DNA of 64,000 nucleotides from Thozetella sp. PMI_491 (Eukaryota > Ascomycota > Sordariomycetes > Chaetosphaeriales > Chaetosphaeriaceae), in NCBI GenBank assembly GCA_021432635.1, contig MU270077.1, forward strand, positions 333,531-397,530. Reading direction: 5' to 3'. Position 1 is the stretch's first letter. The number at the start of each line of letters is the position of its first letter. Under the pieces are notes generated by a model. The model was not told where the DNA came from, did no database searches, and was given only the letters and a program-made list of their open reading frames with translations. Below, in pieces: positions 1 through 11,525 of the stretch. The position numbers were made by a program, and so were the translations under genes.

Positions 1-2
1 TT

Positions 3-2183
3 GGACTTGTTGGCGTAGCACCTGAAGCGTCCATATACATGTATCGTGTGTTTTCCTGTGCCGGCGGCGCCAGTGATGATGTACTCCTGGAGGCTATGAA
101 CCGTGCAGCAGCGGACGGTGTCAGCGTCATTAGTATGTCGCTGGGCGAGGTCGTCTACTGGCAGACGAACGACGTGTTCAGTGAGGTCACCAAAGCCCTG
201 AACGAACGGGACATCTCGCTGGTCATGGCGGCAGGTAACTCCGGTCAAGGCGGGCCCTTGATGGCATCTGCGCCCGCCATCAACCCCGGGGTCATCTCGG
301 TTGGCTCAATCAACAGTCACCAGTACCCAACGTGCTACAATGGCCATGACACGATGGGCGAGTCCATCCGGTACTGCAGTGTTCTCCCGCTGCCTGACAA
401 CGGACTGGACGGCATCGCGTGCGAGATACCCACCCTCAATCAGATCGGTGACCCGGCTTGGTACGCGGCCATCGAGGCCAAGTACTCCGACATGAGCAAG
501 GTCGTCTTCGTCTACTCGGAGGTTTACGGCTCGATCGCTTGGATTAACAGCCACCCTGCCAACGTGCGCAACATGTTCATCTACCAGGACCCAGACGAGA
601 CTGACGTCGACCCCGACCCCCCAACACCCTATGGCCAAGGCTGGGACGAATATTTTCTCACCTGGAATGACGGTCAAAAGATCTTGGCCGGGAAGGCAAG
701 CCAGGGCGATGCATACCGGCTCATATTCACGAACCAGTCGGCGGTCGGGGCCGCCCACCAAAGTGGCGGGTACATGAGCTTGTTTAGCGAATATGGACCT
801 ACGCAAGAAGGCTCCCTCAAGCCGACGCTCAGTGCGCCGGGACGGTGGATTCTCTCGACTTGGCCTGTGTTCGACGGCCAGGCCCCCGGGAGCTACGCTG
901 TCATATCGGGCACGAGCATGGCGACTCCCCACGTCGCGGGCTGCGTCGCCCTCATCCGATCCCGCTTCCCAGATATGTCAGCAGCGGAAGTGTTCCGCCT
1001 CGTGCAGAGCACATCCAGGCCGCTAGTGCTATACTCTGAAGCAAATGGGCCTAACCCGCAGGGGTTGCTCGACACGGTCGCCCATCAAGGCGCGGGGATG
1101 CTTCGATGCGAGGTGGCTATCCGTTCGGCGGAGAAGTCGGCGCTGTCCGTCTCGGAGTTCACCCTCGGTGCCGGCGATTCCAAATCACTCAAGCTGACGC
1201 AGACCATCGTCATCGAGAACAAGAGTGGCGCGCCCAAAACTTACCAATTGAGTCACCAGCCGGCTGGCGCCATCGATCGGATGCCATACTTTCCCAGCTG
1301 GCCTGATACTACTTATGGGTTTGGCCCACCAACAGCCGGCTTCACTTGGATCCCGTGGGACTTGACGTACAGCTCCGGCGCGGATGTTTCTTTCGACTCC
1401 CCCTCCGGCGAAACCTCCTTCACTGTTGACGCCGGCGCAAAATCGTCTGTGAACGTTACCGTTGCGCTCCCTCCGGATGCGAACCCCGACAAGCTTCCTA
1501 TTTACAGTGGATTCGTAACAATCCGTGCATCCTGTGAGCGGTACACTGTACCATACAATGGCTTGCTTACCCCCTCCGACGTCCTTGACCACTCAAACGC
1601 CTGGTACCCGGCATCTGCGACGAACCCCCCAGCCCCGGAGTTGAATCTGCCATGGTTTCCAATGATCACCAGTAGGTTTTCCAACGTGCGCAACAATGAC
1701 ATCGCCACCTACACCGGGGCGACGTCTCAGGACTACCCCGCGTTCTGGATGGTCGTCCGGCGACCCTCTTACTACATTCGCGTTGACGCCGTCCCGGTCG
1801 ACACGCCTTTCATCCCCGTTACTTATGGATACGATGTGAAGGCGCCCCTACCGCAAAATGTCAGCTTGGTGAAGCCGCCATTGGACATCGACCAGCTGGA
1901 CAAATTTGTAGACGTCCAGTCTTATGGCAGCATCCTTCAGTTTGCACCTTCCGAGACGGCGCCAGTACCCATTGACCCGAGCCGGTATATTCGCACTCCC
2001 GAGGGCATGCTGAATGGTTGGGGCTGGTGGGACGGTTACCTGTACTTGGCCAACGGCACCACGTACTCGGCGCCGAACGGTGACTATCGTCTCTTGATAC
2101 GGGCTTTGAAGAGTGCGGAGGATACAACACAGGCGGCGAGTTATGATAGCTGGCTAAGCCCAGTTGTGAGGCTCAGCCGGTGA
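3..2183 (+). CDS. Secreted subtilisin-like serine protease (S8, Vpr-like), 5' end outside the window
   Basis: The frame is open from position 3 and reads GVAPEASIYMYRVF, the segment that normally follows the catalytic Asp and His of fungal Vpr-type subtilases, so the true start and those two residues lie left of the window. The ATG at 39 is internal. The oxyanion Asn is in MAAGNSG (Asn codon 237-239) and the nucleophile Ser in GTSMATPHVAG (codon 915-917), so the visible half looks active. A PA-like insertion lies between them, and about 400 residues after the Ser form beta-rich Fn3-like domains ending at TGA 2183. It should act outside the cell as an endopeptidase. No break is visible. It is a useful active comparison for the related but catalytically altered gene at 40947. 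Confidence 0.92.
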   Translation, partial: GLVGVAPEASIYMYRVFSCAGGASDDVLLEAMNRAAADGVSVISMSLGEVVYWQTNDVFSEVTKALNERDISLVMAAGNSGQGGPLMASAPAINPGVISVGSINSHQYPTCYNGHDTMGESIRYCSVLPLPDNGLDGIACEIPTLNQIGDPAWYAAIEAKYSDMSKVVFVYSEVYGSIAWINSHPANVRNMFIYQDPDETDVDPDPPTPYGQGWDEYFLTWNDGQKILAGKASQGDAYRLIFTNQSAVGAAHQSGGYMSLFSEYGPTQEGSLKPTLSAPGRWILSTWPVFDGQAPGSYAVISGTSMATPHVAGCVALIRSRFPDMSAAEVFRLVQSTSRPLVLYSEANGPNPQGLLDTVAHQGAGMLRCEVAIRSAEKSALSVSEFTLGAGDSKSLKLTQTIVIENKSGAPKTYQLSHQPAGAIDRMPYFPSWPDTTYGFGPPTAGFTWIPWDLTYSSGADVSFDSPSGETSFTVDAGAKSSVNVTVALPPDANPDKLPIYSGFVTIRASCERYTVPYNGLLTPSDVLDHSNAWYPASATNPPAPELNLPWFPMITSRFSNVRNNDIATYTGATSQDYPAFWMVVRRPSYYIRVDAVPVDTPFIPVTYGYDVKAPLPQNVSLVKPPLDIDQLDKFVDVQSYGSILQFAPSETAPVPIDPSRYIRTPEGMLNGWGWWDGYLYLANGTTYSAPNGDYRLLIRALKSAEDTTQAASYDSWLSPVVRLSR

Positions 2184-2428
2184 TACCATACCATATAGAC
2201 ACCGGCCATGTGAAATAGGTTCATATTATTTAGCGTATGTAGCCTGGTAGCCAGCCTGTTAGCAAACCGTCAGTACCATGCACGGTTACGTGTAACTAAT
2301 AGTCATCCCGACTTCCATACTTATAGGCCGTGGGGAACTAGCTACATCCAACGGACGCGCTCATTAAACTTCCTCCAACCTGACTACCCTCACATACAAT
2401 TCGTCAATCACCCATCGCCACGCAAGCA

Positions 2429-2986
2429 TTACTGTAGATCTCGAGCTTTCTCGACACTGAGGAGGATTGATAGCCTCTGGAGTTTGTCTTGCATTTGCTG
2501 AAGAAGATATTCCACTTCGGCCCGGACCAGTTCAGTATCTACCCCGACATGAGCAGCAACCTCTTGTTGGAGGGCAAGCCCCGTCACTGGATAGATTAGC
2601 AGCTTAATAACGCCGCTGGGCTGGCGTCCTTCCCATATCCCTATGATCGTGATGACGTTAGCGAGCTCAAAATGTGATTTATCCCTGGTACCGATGGTGC
2701 CAGTATTGGACAAGGTTACCGGATGGAAAAGAGAGGTGGGAAGCTTACAGGGAGTCCTGGCGATGCTAGGACTTGGTGTGGGGATGAATTGCGGAGGATT
2801 CGAAACTGCAGCATTGCCTGTTGACGGCATACCAAATTGATATTGCTTATTCGAAGACAATGTGGGATGCTCCGCCGGTGCGGAGAAGTGGAAACCGGAG
2901 GCATGGGCAGGCTCGGCCGAGACGTCTTCGGCGATTGCTGAGTTAGCGCCGGTGCCCGCAGGGGGGTTAAACGGATTCTGCTCCAT
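2429..2986 (-). CDS. Hypothetical protein with one in-frame intron
   Basis: I do not recognise the family. The frame is open throughout, but an intron is likely at 2641-2748: donor GTAAGC, branch GCTAACG, acceptor CATAG, length 108 nt. Because 108 is a multiple of three, an intronless reading hides it. Spliced, the protein is 149 aa. The first half is rich in Pro, Ala, Ser and Asn and looks disordered. The second half, after a TPWIWEG junction, is predicted helical and ends in a leucine- and glutamine-rich segment suggestive of a coiled coil. Start ATG 2986-2984 is the first in frame. There is no signal peptide or membrane segment. It converges with the upstream subtilase (246 bp between stops). 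Confidence 0.55.
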   Translation of the reverse strand: MEQNPFNPPAGTGANSAIAEDVSAEPAHASGFHFSAPAEHPTLSSNKQYQFGMPSTGNAAVSNPPQFIPTPSPSIARTPCKLPTSLFHPVTLSNTGTIGTRDKSHFELANVITIIGIWEGRQPSGVIKLLIYPVTGLALQQEVAAHVGVDTELVRAEVEYLLQQMQDKLQRLSILLSVEKARDLQ

Positions 2987-5521
2987 TCTCCAAAGTAGAG
3001 TGAAGCGAAGTAGGCAGTCTGCTAAGACAGACAGCTTAAGAAAAGAGAGTGAAGAGACAGACCTCCATGGGAAAGGAGCGGGGCTCTCAAGATCATATTG
3101 CTTTGTCCGGGACAGGGAGTCGACAAGAAAGGATCTAAGAGTCGACGGAGAGATCGCCGACGGAGTCCAAAGAGAAACGGATCGTATTCCGATTGAATAA
3201 GGCTACCTTAGGCACGCCTCATATTTCATGGGTAGCCAACGCCGTTGTTTGCTTTTGCTGTCTTGCCTTGGCATCTGCGGGAAGCCGTAGCAGAATTGCT
3301 GTTCCCGGTTAGCCCACGACCTCGCCCCTGTCAGCAGCCAATGATACCCCCCTATGGGCGATTGTTTGTTGTCAGTGTCTTGTGCGTCCGACTGGCCGCA
3401 GTACAGCGGCCACCGTTTCGTACGCTTTTTTGGACTAGTTCACTCTGAGCGTTATCAAGAGGGAAGAACTTCCAAATCTCCTTCGTGTTATCGCGTCAGC
3501 CCTTATCTTACCCCACCACTGATATACGGAATACTTGGACGCCTTTTTCTCTTTTCGTTTGTTCTTTGTGTCCATGAAGCTAGCCTATAATGATTATCTG
3601 TATGCATTGTTCCCATGCTCAATTTCATAAACCATCACTCAAACCTCCTTGAGTTACCGACCCGAAGCATTGCCATTCGGCTTATCTATTTGACTGTAGC
3701 TAGGTCGGTGCTGGGGCCACAGATTGTTGTCGTAGAGAGGGCACAAATGCTCCAATCTTCAAACACTTGCCCGTATATTCTCTCCTGCGTGATTCCCGCC
3801 TAGGAGTGCCCCGGTAATGCGGCTGCGTACAGCTAGTACGGCATCCCGCATGGCCCCCTTAAGGTCCCCCCAACAAGCGAGGGTTCTATACATACGGTAG
3901 ATAAAAACATGCCTCCCTACCTATCAAAACAAACGGGTCTACTCTATACCGACCGTAGTAAATGAATCCCGGAGATTTAGAAGCGTTCCATCTTATTCTT
4001 AAGGTGGCTACCAAACACCAGGTTTTATTAGCCGCCCTCCACCTAACCAATGCAGTTTCTCAGCAACTTCAAGCGAGGCTAAATGATCTACCTCTGACGG
4101 CTTTCTAGAAAACCCAGCACAATCAGGCAAGAATTTCTTAGTCGCTGATCATCCTAGAAGAAGCAGGCTGACGATGGTTAGGTATACTTTCACAACCGAG
4201 CTGTATCAAACTGAACCACTAACTAATATTCAAACTGTATGCATATGGATAGTCTTAATCAAGCAATATAGAAGGTCTAAGGCCTTTAACACAATGTATG
4301 GAGCTTCCGCATTCACACTCACCTTGACATTAAACTTAAATACTTACCGAGATATTCATACCTCGGTTGCCTAGTAACCCATCGGTATTTAACAGCAAGG
4401 ATAGGTGGCATCTTAGACAACAGGAAGAGCCATTGACATATGCTTCTAGTGGCATGGTTTTGTGACAGAAGAATCTAGGCGTCTCTGGAGTTCACGAGAC
4501 TAGATTAGATTGGTCCGCCGTAGTTCAGCATCGGTCTTGCCCGTTGCCTGGACCATCACCCCCGGGACTCACCACAGGGACCCAACCAGTTCGGGCGCCA
4601 GACCCAGAAGGCTGGGTCCAGAATCTGTCTACCGCCTGGAATCTTGGCTCAATACCTTGCACGCAGCGTATGAGGCCGCCGAAGCCAAGTCATGAAGCCA
4701 AGTGTAGCCGCAGTCGAAACCTGCAGCCAAGGAAGCATTTGTTTCTCTCTTGTTCGCACCACCGACTAATCTCCTGCGTCCTCGGCATTCCTGCATCGGA
4801 CCCCGATTCTATTGAGACATCCGCAGCAGGAGAAGCTAAATGCTTGTCGCCGTCGCAGAATGCCGCTTTTTGCAGCGCCGCATGACAGGCAGGTTCGGCA
4901 GCCAAGAGCTCATGACGTCTGAGGCTACTCCTATGCTAGAGGATCTGCGCTGGTTTTGGTTCCATGTCAATGCGACGAGGAAAGAATAACCGCATTCTCC
5001 GAACTCTGACATGAGGCGCCAAGCCAGACTGCTAGGGTCGCCGTGTCGGGAGTGTTTCAGAGCCCACCAGAGAGCAGTCTCAAGACGTTCTCTACTACGA
5101 CTATTAATTGAATGTGTTCTTCTCTCATCGCGTGCGCAATATTGCAATTACTCGCTATGTCGACGCAGATTAAGCTGTTCTTTTCCTGACTCGTTTGGAC
5201 AACCGACATCAGACCATTGCTCGAGCGACTCCACCCACCACAGCAAACATTGAGTCCAAGGCACAGGTACGAGAACAACCCTTGTAGCTAGCCGGTCCAG
5301 AGCACAGGAATATAGCCATGGCAAGGCGACCCCTGGAACATCTTTCCTGTTGTCAAAGCCTTGGCACGCCATAGGGTTCCACGAATATTTTCCACAGCAC
5401 CCAAGCACGCGACCAACATCCGGCCTTGGCGAAGCAAAATGCTGAACTATGCAATAGTTTCTACCCGTAACTACAACAAAATAAAAGGGTCTGGAGTCCC
5501 CGTCTCTTAGCTTTGCCCACC
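2987..5521. other. Intergenic, no gene recognised
   Basis: Contains the promoters of the flanking, divergent genes. Only short frames occur, the cleanest being a 48-codon ATG frame at 3962-4108 that matches nothing I know. No RNA gene or mobile element was recognised. Confidence 0.5.
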
Positions 5522-5953
5522 ATGCTGTCCAACCGTCGCTCCACAATGATCACCCCGTCAAACCGGGCGTCATCCTTCCAGATCACCCCACTCCCGGCTG
5601 TAAGCGATCCGGACACCGAGCCGCGTTCCAAGGCGCCCTCGGTCATCACTTCTACCACAACAGATATCCCTGGATACCGCGTGGTACGGGCCGTCGGCAG
5701 CGTGTACGGTGTGACAACCCGCGCCCGCAAGGACACCAAATCGTTCATTAAAGCCGCCATCTGGGGCGCCGAGGTTCGGAGCCTGACGCATATGCTCTAC
5801 CAGGCAAGAGACCAGGCGACAGAGCGTATGGTCATGGACTGCATCTCCCGCGGCGGAAACGCGATTATTGGACTGGCATTTACGGAGACCGAGGCCATCG
5901 GTGTAGTGCAGATCTCGGTGCAAGGCACAGCAGTCTACGCGGAGCGTGCATGA
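5522..5953 (+). CDS. YbjQ/UPF0145-like protein
   Basis: The 143-aa product matches the bacterial-type YbjQ (DUF74, UPF0145) fold: ITSTTTDIPGYRVVRAVGSVYG near residues 40-65, then RSLTHMLYQARDQATERM and SRGGNAIIGLAF, ending VQGTAVYAE. The family forms small pentameric, putatively metal-binding domains of unsettled function. ATG 5522 sits in a good context (CCACCATGC), and an A/T-rich ATAAAAG lies about 40 bp before it. The first 40 residues are a low-complexity extension not usual in bacterial members. The gene is intronless, cytosolic by appearance, and isolated from other genes. Confidence 0.8.
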   Translation: MLSNRRSTMITPSNRASSFQITPLPAVSDPDTEPRSKAPSVITSTTTDIPGYRVVRAVGSVYGVTTRARKDTKSFIKAAIWGAEVRSLTHMLYQARDQATERMVMDCISRGGNAIIGLAFTETEAIGVVQISVQGTAVYAERA

Positions 5954-6852
5954 GCGGTCAGGGGTAATATGGTGCATTTGGCAGTATCATGAATGTTTGC
6001 ATGTCAGCTCCGGAATCATCCTGGGAACTGCGAATATACCTGCTTTACAGGGTGATAAGCTAAAAGCCCTTCCCGCCACCGCGGCGCCTTGTCTCTCGCT
6101 GTTGGAATTATGCGGGGCACAGGCGAAGCCCTGATTGCTTCCCATCAAGCAAACCCTTTTCCTCATCGAATGCGTGGCCCGAATAGCAGTGACAAATGAA
6201 CTTTTGCCATAGCAGTCAACTGCCAGACACAAAGGTTCTGTCTCTGTGGCCCAGCGCCGAAGCAGCGACGGTACGCTTAATTGCACCACTACGCCCATCA
6301 GGGACTCGGTCTTTTATGCCTTGGTCAGATTTGGAAGAAAGGCTACGCATGGTGAATCGATTGCCACACAAGACCAGAAACGTCCCTTATCTTTTTAACG
6401 ACCACCCAGGTTGGGCCAATGAGCTCAAGGGCGCCGAACACCTCTGAGGCTACGCTCTCAGACCAACGTTCAGGGAGTTGGGGGAACGAATGATAACAAA
6501 CCTCACTGTTCTTGACCTCAGCAAGAGGTTTTGTTAGTATGGGAGAAGATGAGAGGTGTATGGTCGTTTGGTGCGGAGGATTGCTCCCGTTCGAGACTTA
6601 GTTCTGTTTACTCATTCGTTTGAGTTGACTTGCGGCCGCGTGAGAAGGCATCAACTAATGTAATTATTGCTGCCGAGGCAACGCCACCGAATAAACTTAT
6701 TTCATTTACCTTGCACCAGCCGTTAAGTTACGCATTCAAGTAGAGAATTATAAGCTGCGCAGCATTTTGCGACATCTGACCCCAGTCTAAGTAGCCTCTA
6801 TGAGCAGCGCGTACGCCCGCCATCTATGGACAAGAAACGCCCTTCCAATGGC
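5954..6852. other. Intergenic, convergent gene ends
   Basis: Lies between two convergent genes. Short frames only; I see no motif, RNA or repeat here. Confidence 0.5.
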
Positions 6853-7368
6853 TCACACAGTTGCCGCCAGCCCAGCCAGGCAGGCAGTAACAAAGAGAGC
6901 TGCCCGCCCAAGATTAAAAAGACCCCAGCGAGAAACAAGATACTCCGCCCTCTCTTCCTTTGGTCCAGTCTCCACCAGCTCCTTCTCAGCGCCTAATCGA
7001 CCCAATTCTTCTACCTTAAGGAGCAGCTTCCGATTTGTCGGCATGATGACAGCAAGTGTGTAGGGGATGCAACCGACGCACAGGATGCCGGCAAGGAAGT
7101 ACAATTTTCCTGCTGCACCCGCGCTCATGCCAAAGCAGTAGGCGAGATAAAAGTAAGCTGCTGCGGCCGCCTGGCTGGCGCTGAGCAGGATGTGTCGGCC
7201 GTTGTCGAATGTACGCTCCCATTGCTGCACCATGAGAGCTGGGGGTGACTCCAGCACGCGTGGGATCACGAAGACGGACAGCCCGAGAGAGGCTCCGCTC
7301 AGCGTGCAAGAGATAAAAAGGGCCGCTGCCTGGACGGTCCGGAGGGAGACTGGCTTGATGTCTCCCAT
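6853..7368 (-). CDS. DUF1772 (anthrone oxygenase-like) membrane protein
   Basis: A 171-aa intronless protein with four hydrophobic segments (about residues 8-30, 55-78, 86-108 and 148-170) and the DUF1772 layout: SGASLGLSVFVIP in the first segment, a basic PTNRKLL turn after the third, and a final WGLFNLGRA helix. Some family members are anthrone oxygenases in polyketide pathways (for example HypC-type proteins), but most are uncharacterised. No polyketide synthase is in this window, so the substrate cannot be inferred. ATG 7368-7366 (CCATGGGAG) is the first Met. Confidence 0.8.
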   Translation of the reverse strand: MGDIKPVSLRTVQAAALFISCTLSGASLGLSVFVIPRVLESPPALMVQQWERTFDNGRHILLSASQAAAAAYFYLAYCFGMSAGAAGKLYFLAGILCVGCIPYTLAVIMPTNRKLLLKVEELGRLGAEKELVETGPKEERAEYLVSRWGLFNLGRAALFVTACLAGLAATV

Positions 7369-9682
7369 GGCGCGGGGATGGTGGTTAGTAAAGTAGACCT
7401 GTGGAGGAGCGTGATGAAGTAGAATATTCGTATCTTCCGGGCTTTAAAGGTGGTTCCCGAGAGCTGTGTTGAGAGCACAAAGCGCAAGCCAGGGTTTGAG
7501 AAGCCCTCCAGATTATAACCTCTCTTGGCGCTCAGTTTTTCTCGGCCTTGCCCCGGGACTAAACCGCCTAATCCTGTAAAATAACCAGGGCGAGATGTAT
7601 GAATGTCAATAGAAATTGGTAGTAGGACCGGCAGGTGAGGAATCCGGACCGCCAATCAAGGCGAAATGTTGGTTCCTCTTGCAGCCGGGTATCTTTCCAA
7701 TAAGCGGGTAAAGCTGAGAGTGTCTTGGAACGGGGACATGCGGCGCCACCTTGGTTGTTATTTTCGAGCAGCAAAGTGCTCTCAGGCTATCTCTCCGGCG
7801 TTGGTCGCTCTCCTGCATCCGCTAATTCCAAATCACCAGTAGTCGCAATTGTAGGACATTTTGTGTATATTCAGTGTCACGTATGTCTTCGATAAAGCCT
7901 ATGAACGACACTTGCCCCACAAGCTAGAAGGCAAGGGGAAGATCTTTGATGCACCCTTGAGCTTAGACATGATGGGACCGCCGTATGCCGAACTTATGCT
8001 TAAAATTCCAAGGCTCGTCGCGTCTTTCATCCTGCAGCCAGCTTGATGTTGCCGCTCGCGCTTCCTTGAGGAGGATGTCTGGTTTGGTCTACGTGGGTAT
8101 AATACGTCACAAGAGATAAGGAGCAAAAATTGGATGATAATAATCTGCATTTAATGATATCTTTGAGATGACAATATGACGTGTTTGTTGAAACGCGGCA
8201 TGCACGACGCTTTCTATTGGAAGCTCTAAAACGGGATCCTTCCGCGGACCACGCGGGTGCCAACCTGGGCTTTCCCGCTCCTATATTAGCCATACAGTTC
8301 CTCTTTTGGCTCAGGTGTTGATCGATTGCCATAACTGGCTCCCGAGATCTCGGTGAGGCATCCCCCCAGGCCTTCTCCCCGTGAGCCCTCTTCTATTCTT
8401 TCTTGCCCGACGAGCGTGCGCTAGGGTGCCATTTACTACCCCCCCGATGATACGCCTACGGAAGCCCGCCGTTTATCAACCTTAATAACAGAGCCAAAAT
8501 GGCTATGCAGTAACGTGGCAAACACGCCATTCACCCTAATACCCGCCGCCCCTTTACCAGATACAAACGGACCATATCGTCCCATCATGCATGCCGAGTA
8601 TTAATCCCGTGGTGTTAATTCCCCCTAGTTTTTTTTTTTGCTACGCCATGCAAGGCTTAGCCAATCCGCAAATCACCCGCGGTGGCTTCCTCAGGCACAG
8701 CTCAGCGGAAGCACGACGTTGCTCCCCGCATATTAGGTCCCAGCGCTTCGGTTCTGTACCTAAGCAGCCTGTTGTTCCGGAAGCCTGTACAAACAGTGAA
8801 GTAGGCTGTTAGTTGGTTGAGTACGGAAATTAGCACTAAGCGCCTCGGCTTGCTTAGAATAGCAATTGTCAATACTTCGATGTGTTGTGGTGGTGTGTAT
8901 GCGGCTCGTGCACCTGCAGTTGTTACGGCTTATGCACCTGACAGACATAGTGCTTTAGGTTAGCTCAGGTACATACGTTACCCGTACAAACGCCAGATGC
9001 ATGCTCGGGCTGGCCGAGCGAGCCCACCCCATCACCAGTCATCGGATCTATACACCTCGATTTGGCCATATGGGCGATACGATCGTAACACTGTCGCTAG
9101 GAGGTTTTACGTGCGTACCAAAAGAAATGCAGAATTGATTGTTACCTCTCGGCAGGTTGGATGTTCCACTAGCATTGTGAGCCAGGCGCGGGAATCATCT
9201 TCAATTCTATCAGACTGTTTCGGTAATAGTCTATATTTTCTAATAATAGTCCAAGGGTAGATCTGCATCGGATGCCTCTCTTTCTCGGCGGCGGGCTTAT
9301 TTACTCGATCGGCCGCACCGATGTGGCTTTTGAATTCTGCTTTGCAGCTCACTGCGTTCGCGTGTGTAGCCCCGCCCCCTTCGTATCAGTGACGTACTGT
9401 ACCTAGTCACTCGTAAATGCTCAGCCGTTCCCCTACCTATCATAGGTCGCCCAACCTGGTTCGCTCGGCCCTGCATGGTGGCTGCGCCACATCGCATCCG
9501 AAGAGTAGCAGATACTACGATATATATCTCAAACATTGACGCCAAGAAACTATGCATACACGACCTTCACCCACATTCTTCACGATAATGGGACCTAAGC
9601 ACACTCCTTTCTAGTGTACCCTCAAATACGACGAAAACGAGACACTCTATGCGCTTCCCACATCCCGCCAATCAATCGCCTG
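7369..9682. other. Intergenic, no gene recognised
   Basis: A 2.3-kb stretch holding the divergent promoters of the DUF1772 gene and the Zn2Cys6 gene. All frames are short and lack recognisable motifs on either strand. I see no tRNA, repeat array or transposase. Confidence 0.5.
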
Positions 9683-11525
9683 ATGACTCGGAAAAACAAG
9701 TGCGATGCCTGCAGGAAGGCTAAAATCAAGGTCTGCAGATTACCAAAAGCTAAGACATGCCTTAATGTATAGCAGCTAGTAACGAATACCATAGTGCGAT
9801 GAAGCTCGGCCCCGCTGTTCGCAATGCCTCTACCGTGGGAAGACGTGCACTCACAACTGGGCCCTCCGGGACCTTGCGTTCGTCCAAGTCACCGGCGAGA
9901 TTGTCGACGGCGTAACGAACCTTGGGCTCGAGGCTCAAGAACAGATGTCGAGTGTAGACCCGGTTGCGGTCTCGCCCAGGTCAAAGGTTAGGCTTCCGCG
10001 CGGGACGCTCCCGCCGCCAACGAACTCAATCAAAATAGTGGGAAATGATATCTTTTACCGGCGCTCTAAGGGTTCGTCACTGCTAGCTAGGTGGGTGTCG
10101 ATAATTGTAGCTGGCGAGGGCATCCCTCGCGAGTCCTTCCAGGGCTACGGAGACTGGATGATCTACATCCCACAGTACATTGGGAACAGTCGGCCCATTG
10201 ATGACGCGGTGACGTGCCTCATTGACTGCAGAGTAGTCCTACTAAACCCGACTGAGAAGAACCGTCAAGCTGTACGGGCATCCAACAGAGCAGCCGTCAG
10301 CAGCATTGCAGCTATTTTGGAAGCCGGCCCACAGTTCTGCTCAGGCGACGTCCTACTCGCCATTCAGACGCTATACCTAGTTGAAGTATGTACCTGAAGC
10401 GCAGCTACGTGGCTCCTTCGACACCTGATCAGCGTTAACTAACTGTATTTCAGTCGATGCTGAAGCATATAGCCACCGCGATAATACACGTCACGGGTTT
10501 GCTAGCGCTTCTCAAGCAGTACGACAAGCGACTGAAGGCATCGAGCATAAACGATGACCTGATCAGCAGGCAAATTTTCATGTACAATGCGAGCTCGGGG
10601 GTATAGTGCCCTCATGCCCACTTGATCGCATGGCCACAGTTTCGGTCACTAACAGGCTCGCAAATAGGTTCTCCCTGCATTGATTTCCGGCAAGAACCAT
10701 GAACTCGATGATCCAGAGTGGCTTAGTTACTCACTGCCGCCACTCTCAGCACCCGGAATCCCGGATGCTATCTTACAAGCAGCAGCATCAAATACCACCC
10801 AAGCCTGCATTCTAATTCCACGCCTAGCAGCACTCATCCACCGACTCGCCGCATCACCCGCCGACTTAGATCTCGAGCAGGCGGCTCTCGACGTGGCTCA
10901 GAAGATGCTTTCATTGCGACTGGACGACAGGCTCTTGTCGGAACCCTTCTCTTCTGGGCAGTTCCACTATAAGACGACCACACTTTCGAGCGTTAGCGAC
11001 CTCGTCCCCATGTCATACGACTTCGAGGCGGGGCGCCTGGTCATGCTCTTCCGGTCTTGTTGGCTTGGCCGCCTTCTGGTCTGCGGTTTGGTTGATACGC
11101 TCATGGAAACATCGGATCTCGCAGCCAGATCCATCGACGCGACTGAAGTGCATGCGGAAGACGTTCGCATGGCCACGAACGCCCTCATGTCGACGCAGAG
11201 CGCTCTCGTCCCGAGTACTAGAGGGGACTTGATTGCTCAACGGATCCAGGACAACGTATTTCTCTCTATGCTTATCCCAAGTTATGGCACGTGGGAACGA
11301 GCCGAGAGGCGTGCCCGGGCGTCCGCGACGGGCGGCCATGAAGAGTTGGTGGGCGGAGCTCCGCGGGCGTCCCTTCTAAAGCAGCTAACATTTGACTACG
11401 TCCACGTGTTCCAGGAAAGATGTGGGAACCCCCAAAACACCAAGGAACAACTAAAGGATATTGTTGGCTTCTTGACCGCGCGTCCTACTGGGCTCAAAGT
11501 CGTTTTGGTCAACAGGGACCTGTAG
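9683..11525 (+). CDS. Zn(II)2Cys6 transcription factor, 4 exons
   Basis: Exons 9683-9730, 9795-10385, 10454-10600 and 10668-11525 give 547 aa. The first intron (64 nt) splits the zinc cluster; once joined, residues 7-34 show Cys7, 10, 17, 24, 27 and 34 with C-x2-C-x6-C-x6-C-x2-C-x6-C spacing and the basic loop RKAKIK. Introns 2 and 3 have TAACTAAC and CACTAAC branch points. The remainder is helical, with a DLISRQIF segment and a long C-terminal regulatory domain without a recognisable fungal_trans signature. It should bind CGG half-sites in the nucleus. The nearest possible targets are the aminotransferase and dehydrogenase that follow; that link is inference. Confidence 0.85.

Noticed and set aside
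306-932. 208-codon minus frame
   Set aside because: Antisense shadow of the S8 protease.
3962-4108. 48-aa ATG frame
   Set aside because: Too short, matches nothing, no partner exon.
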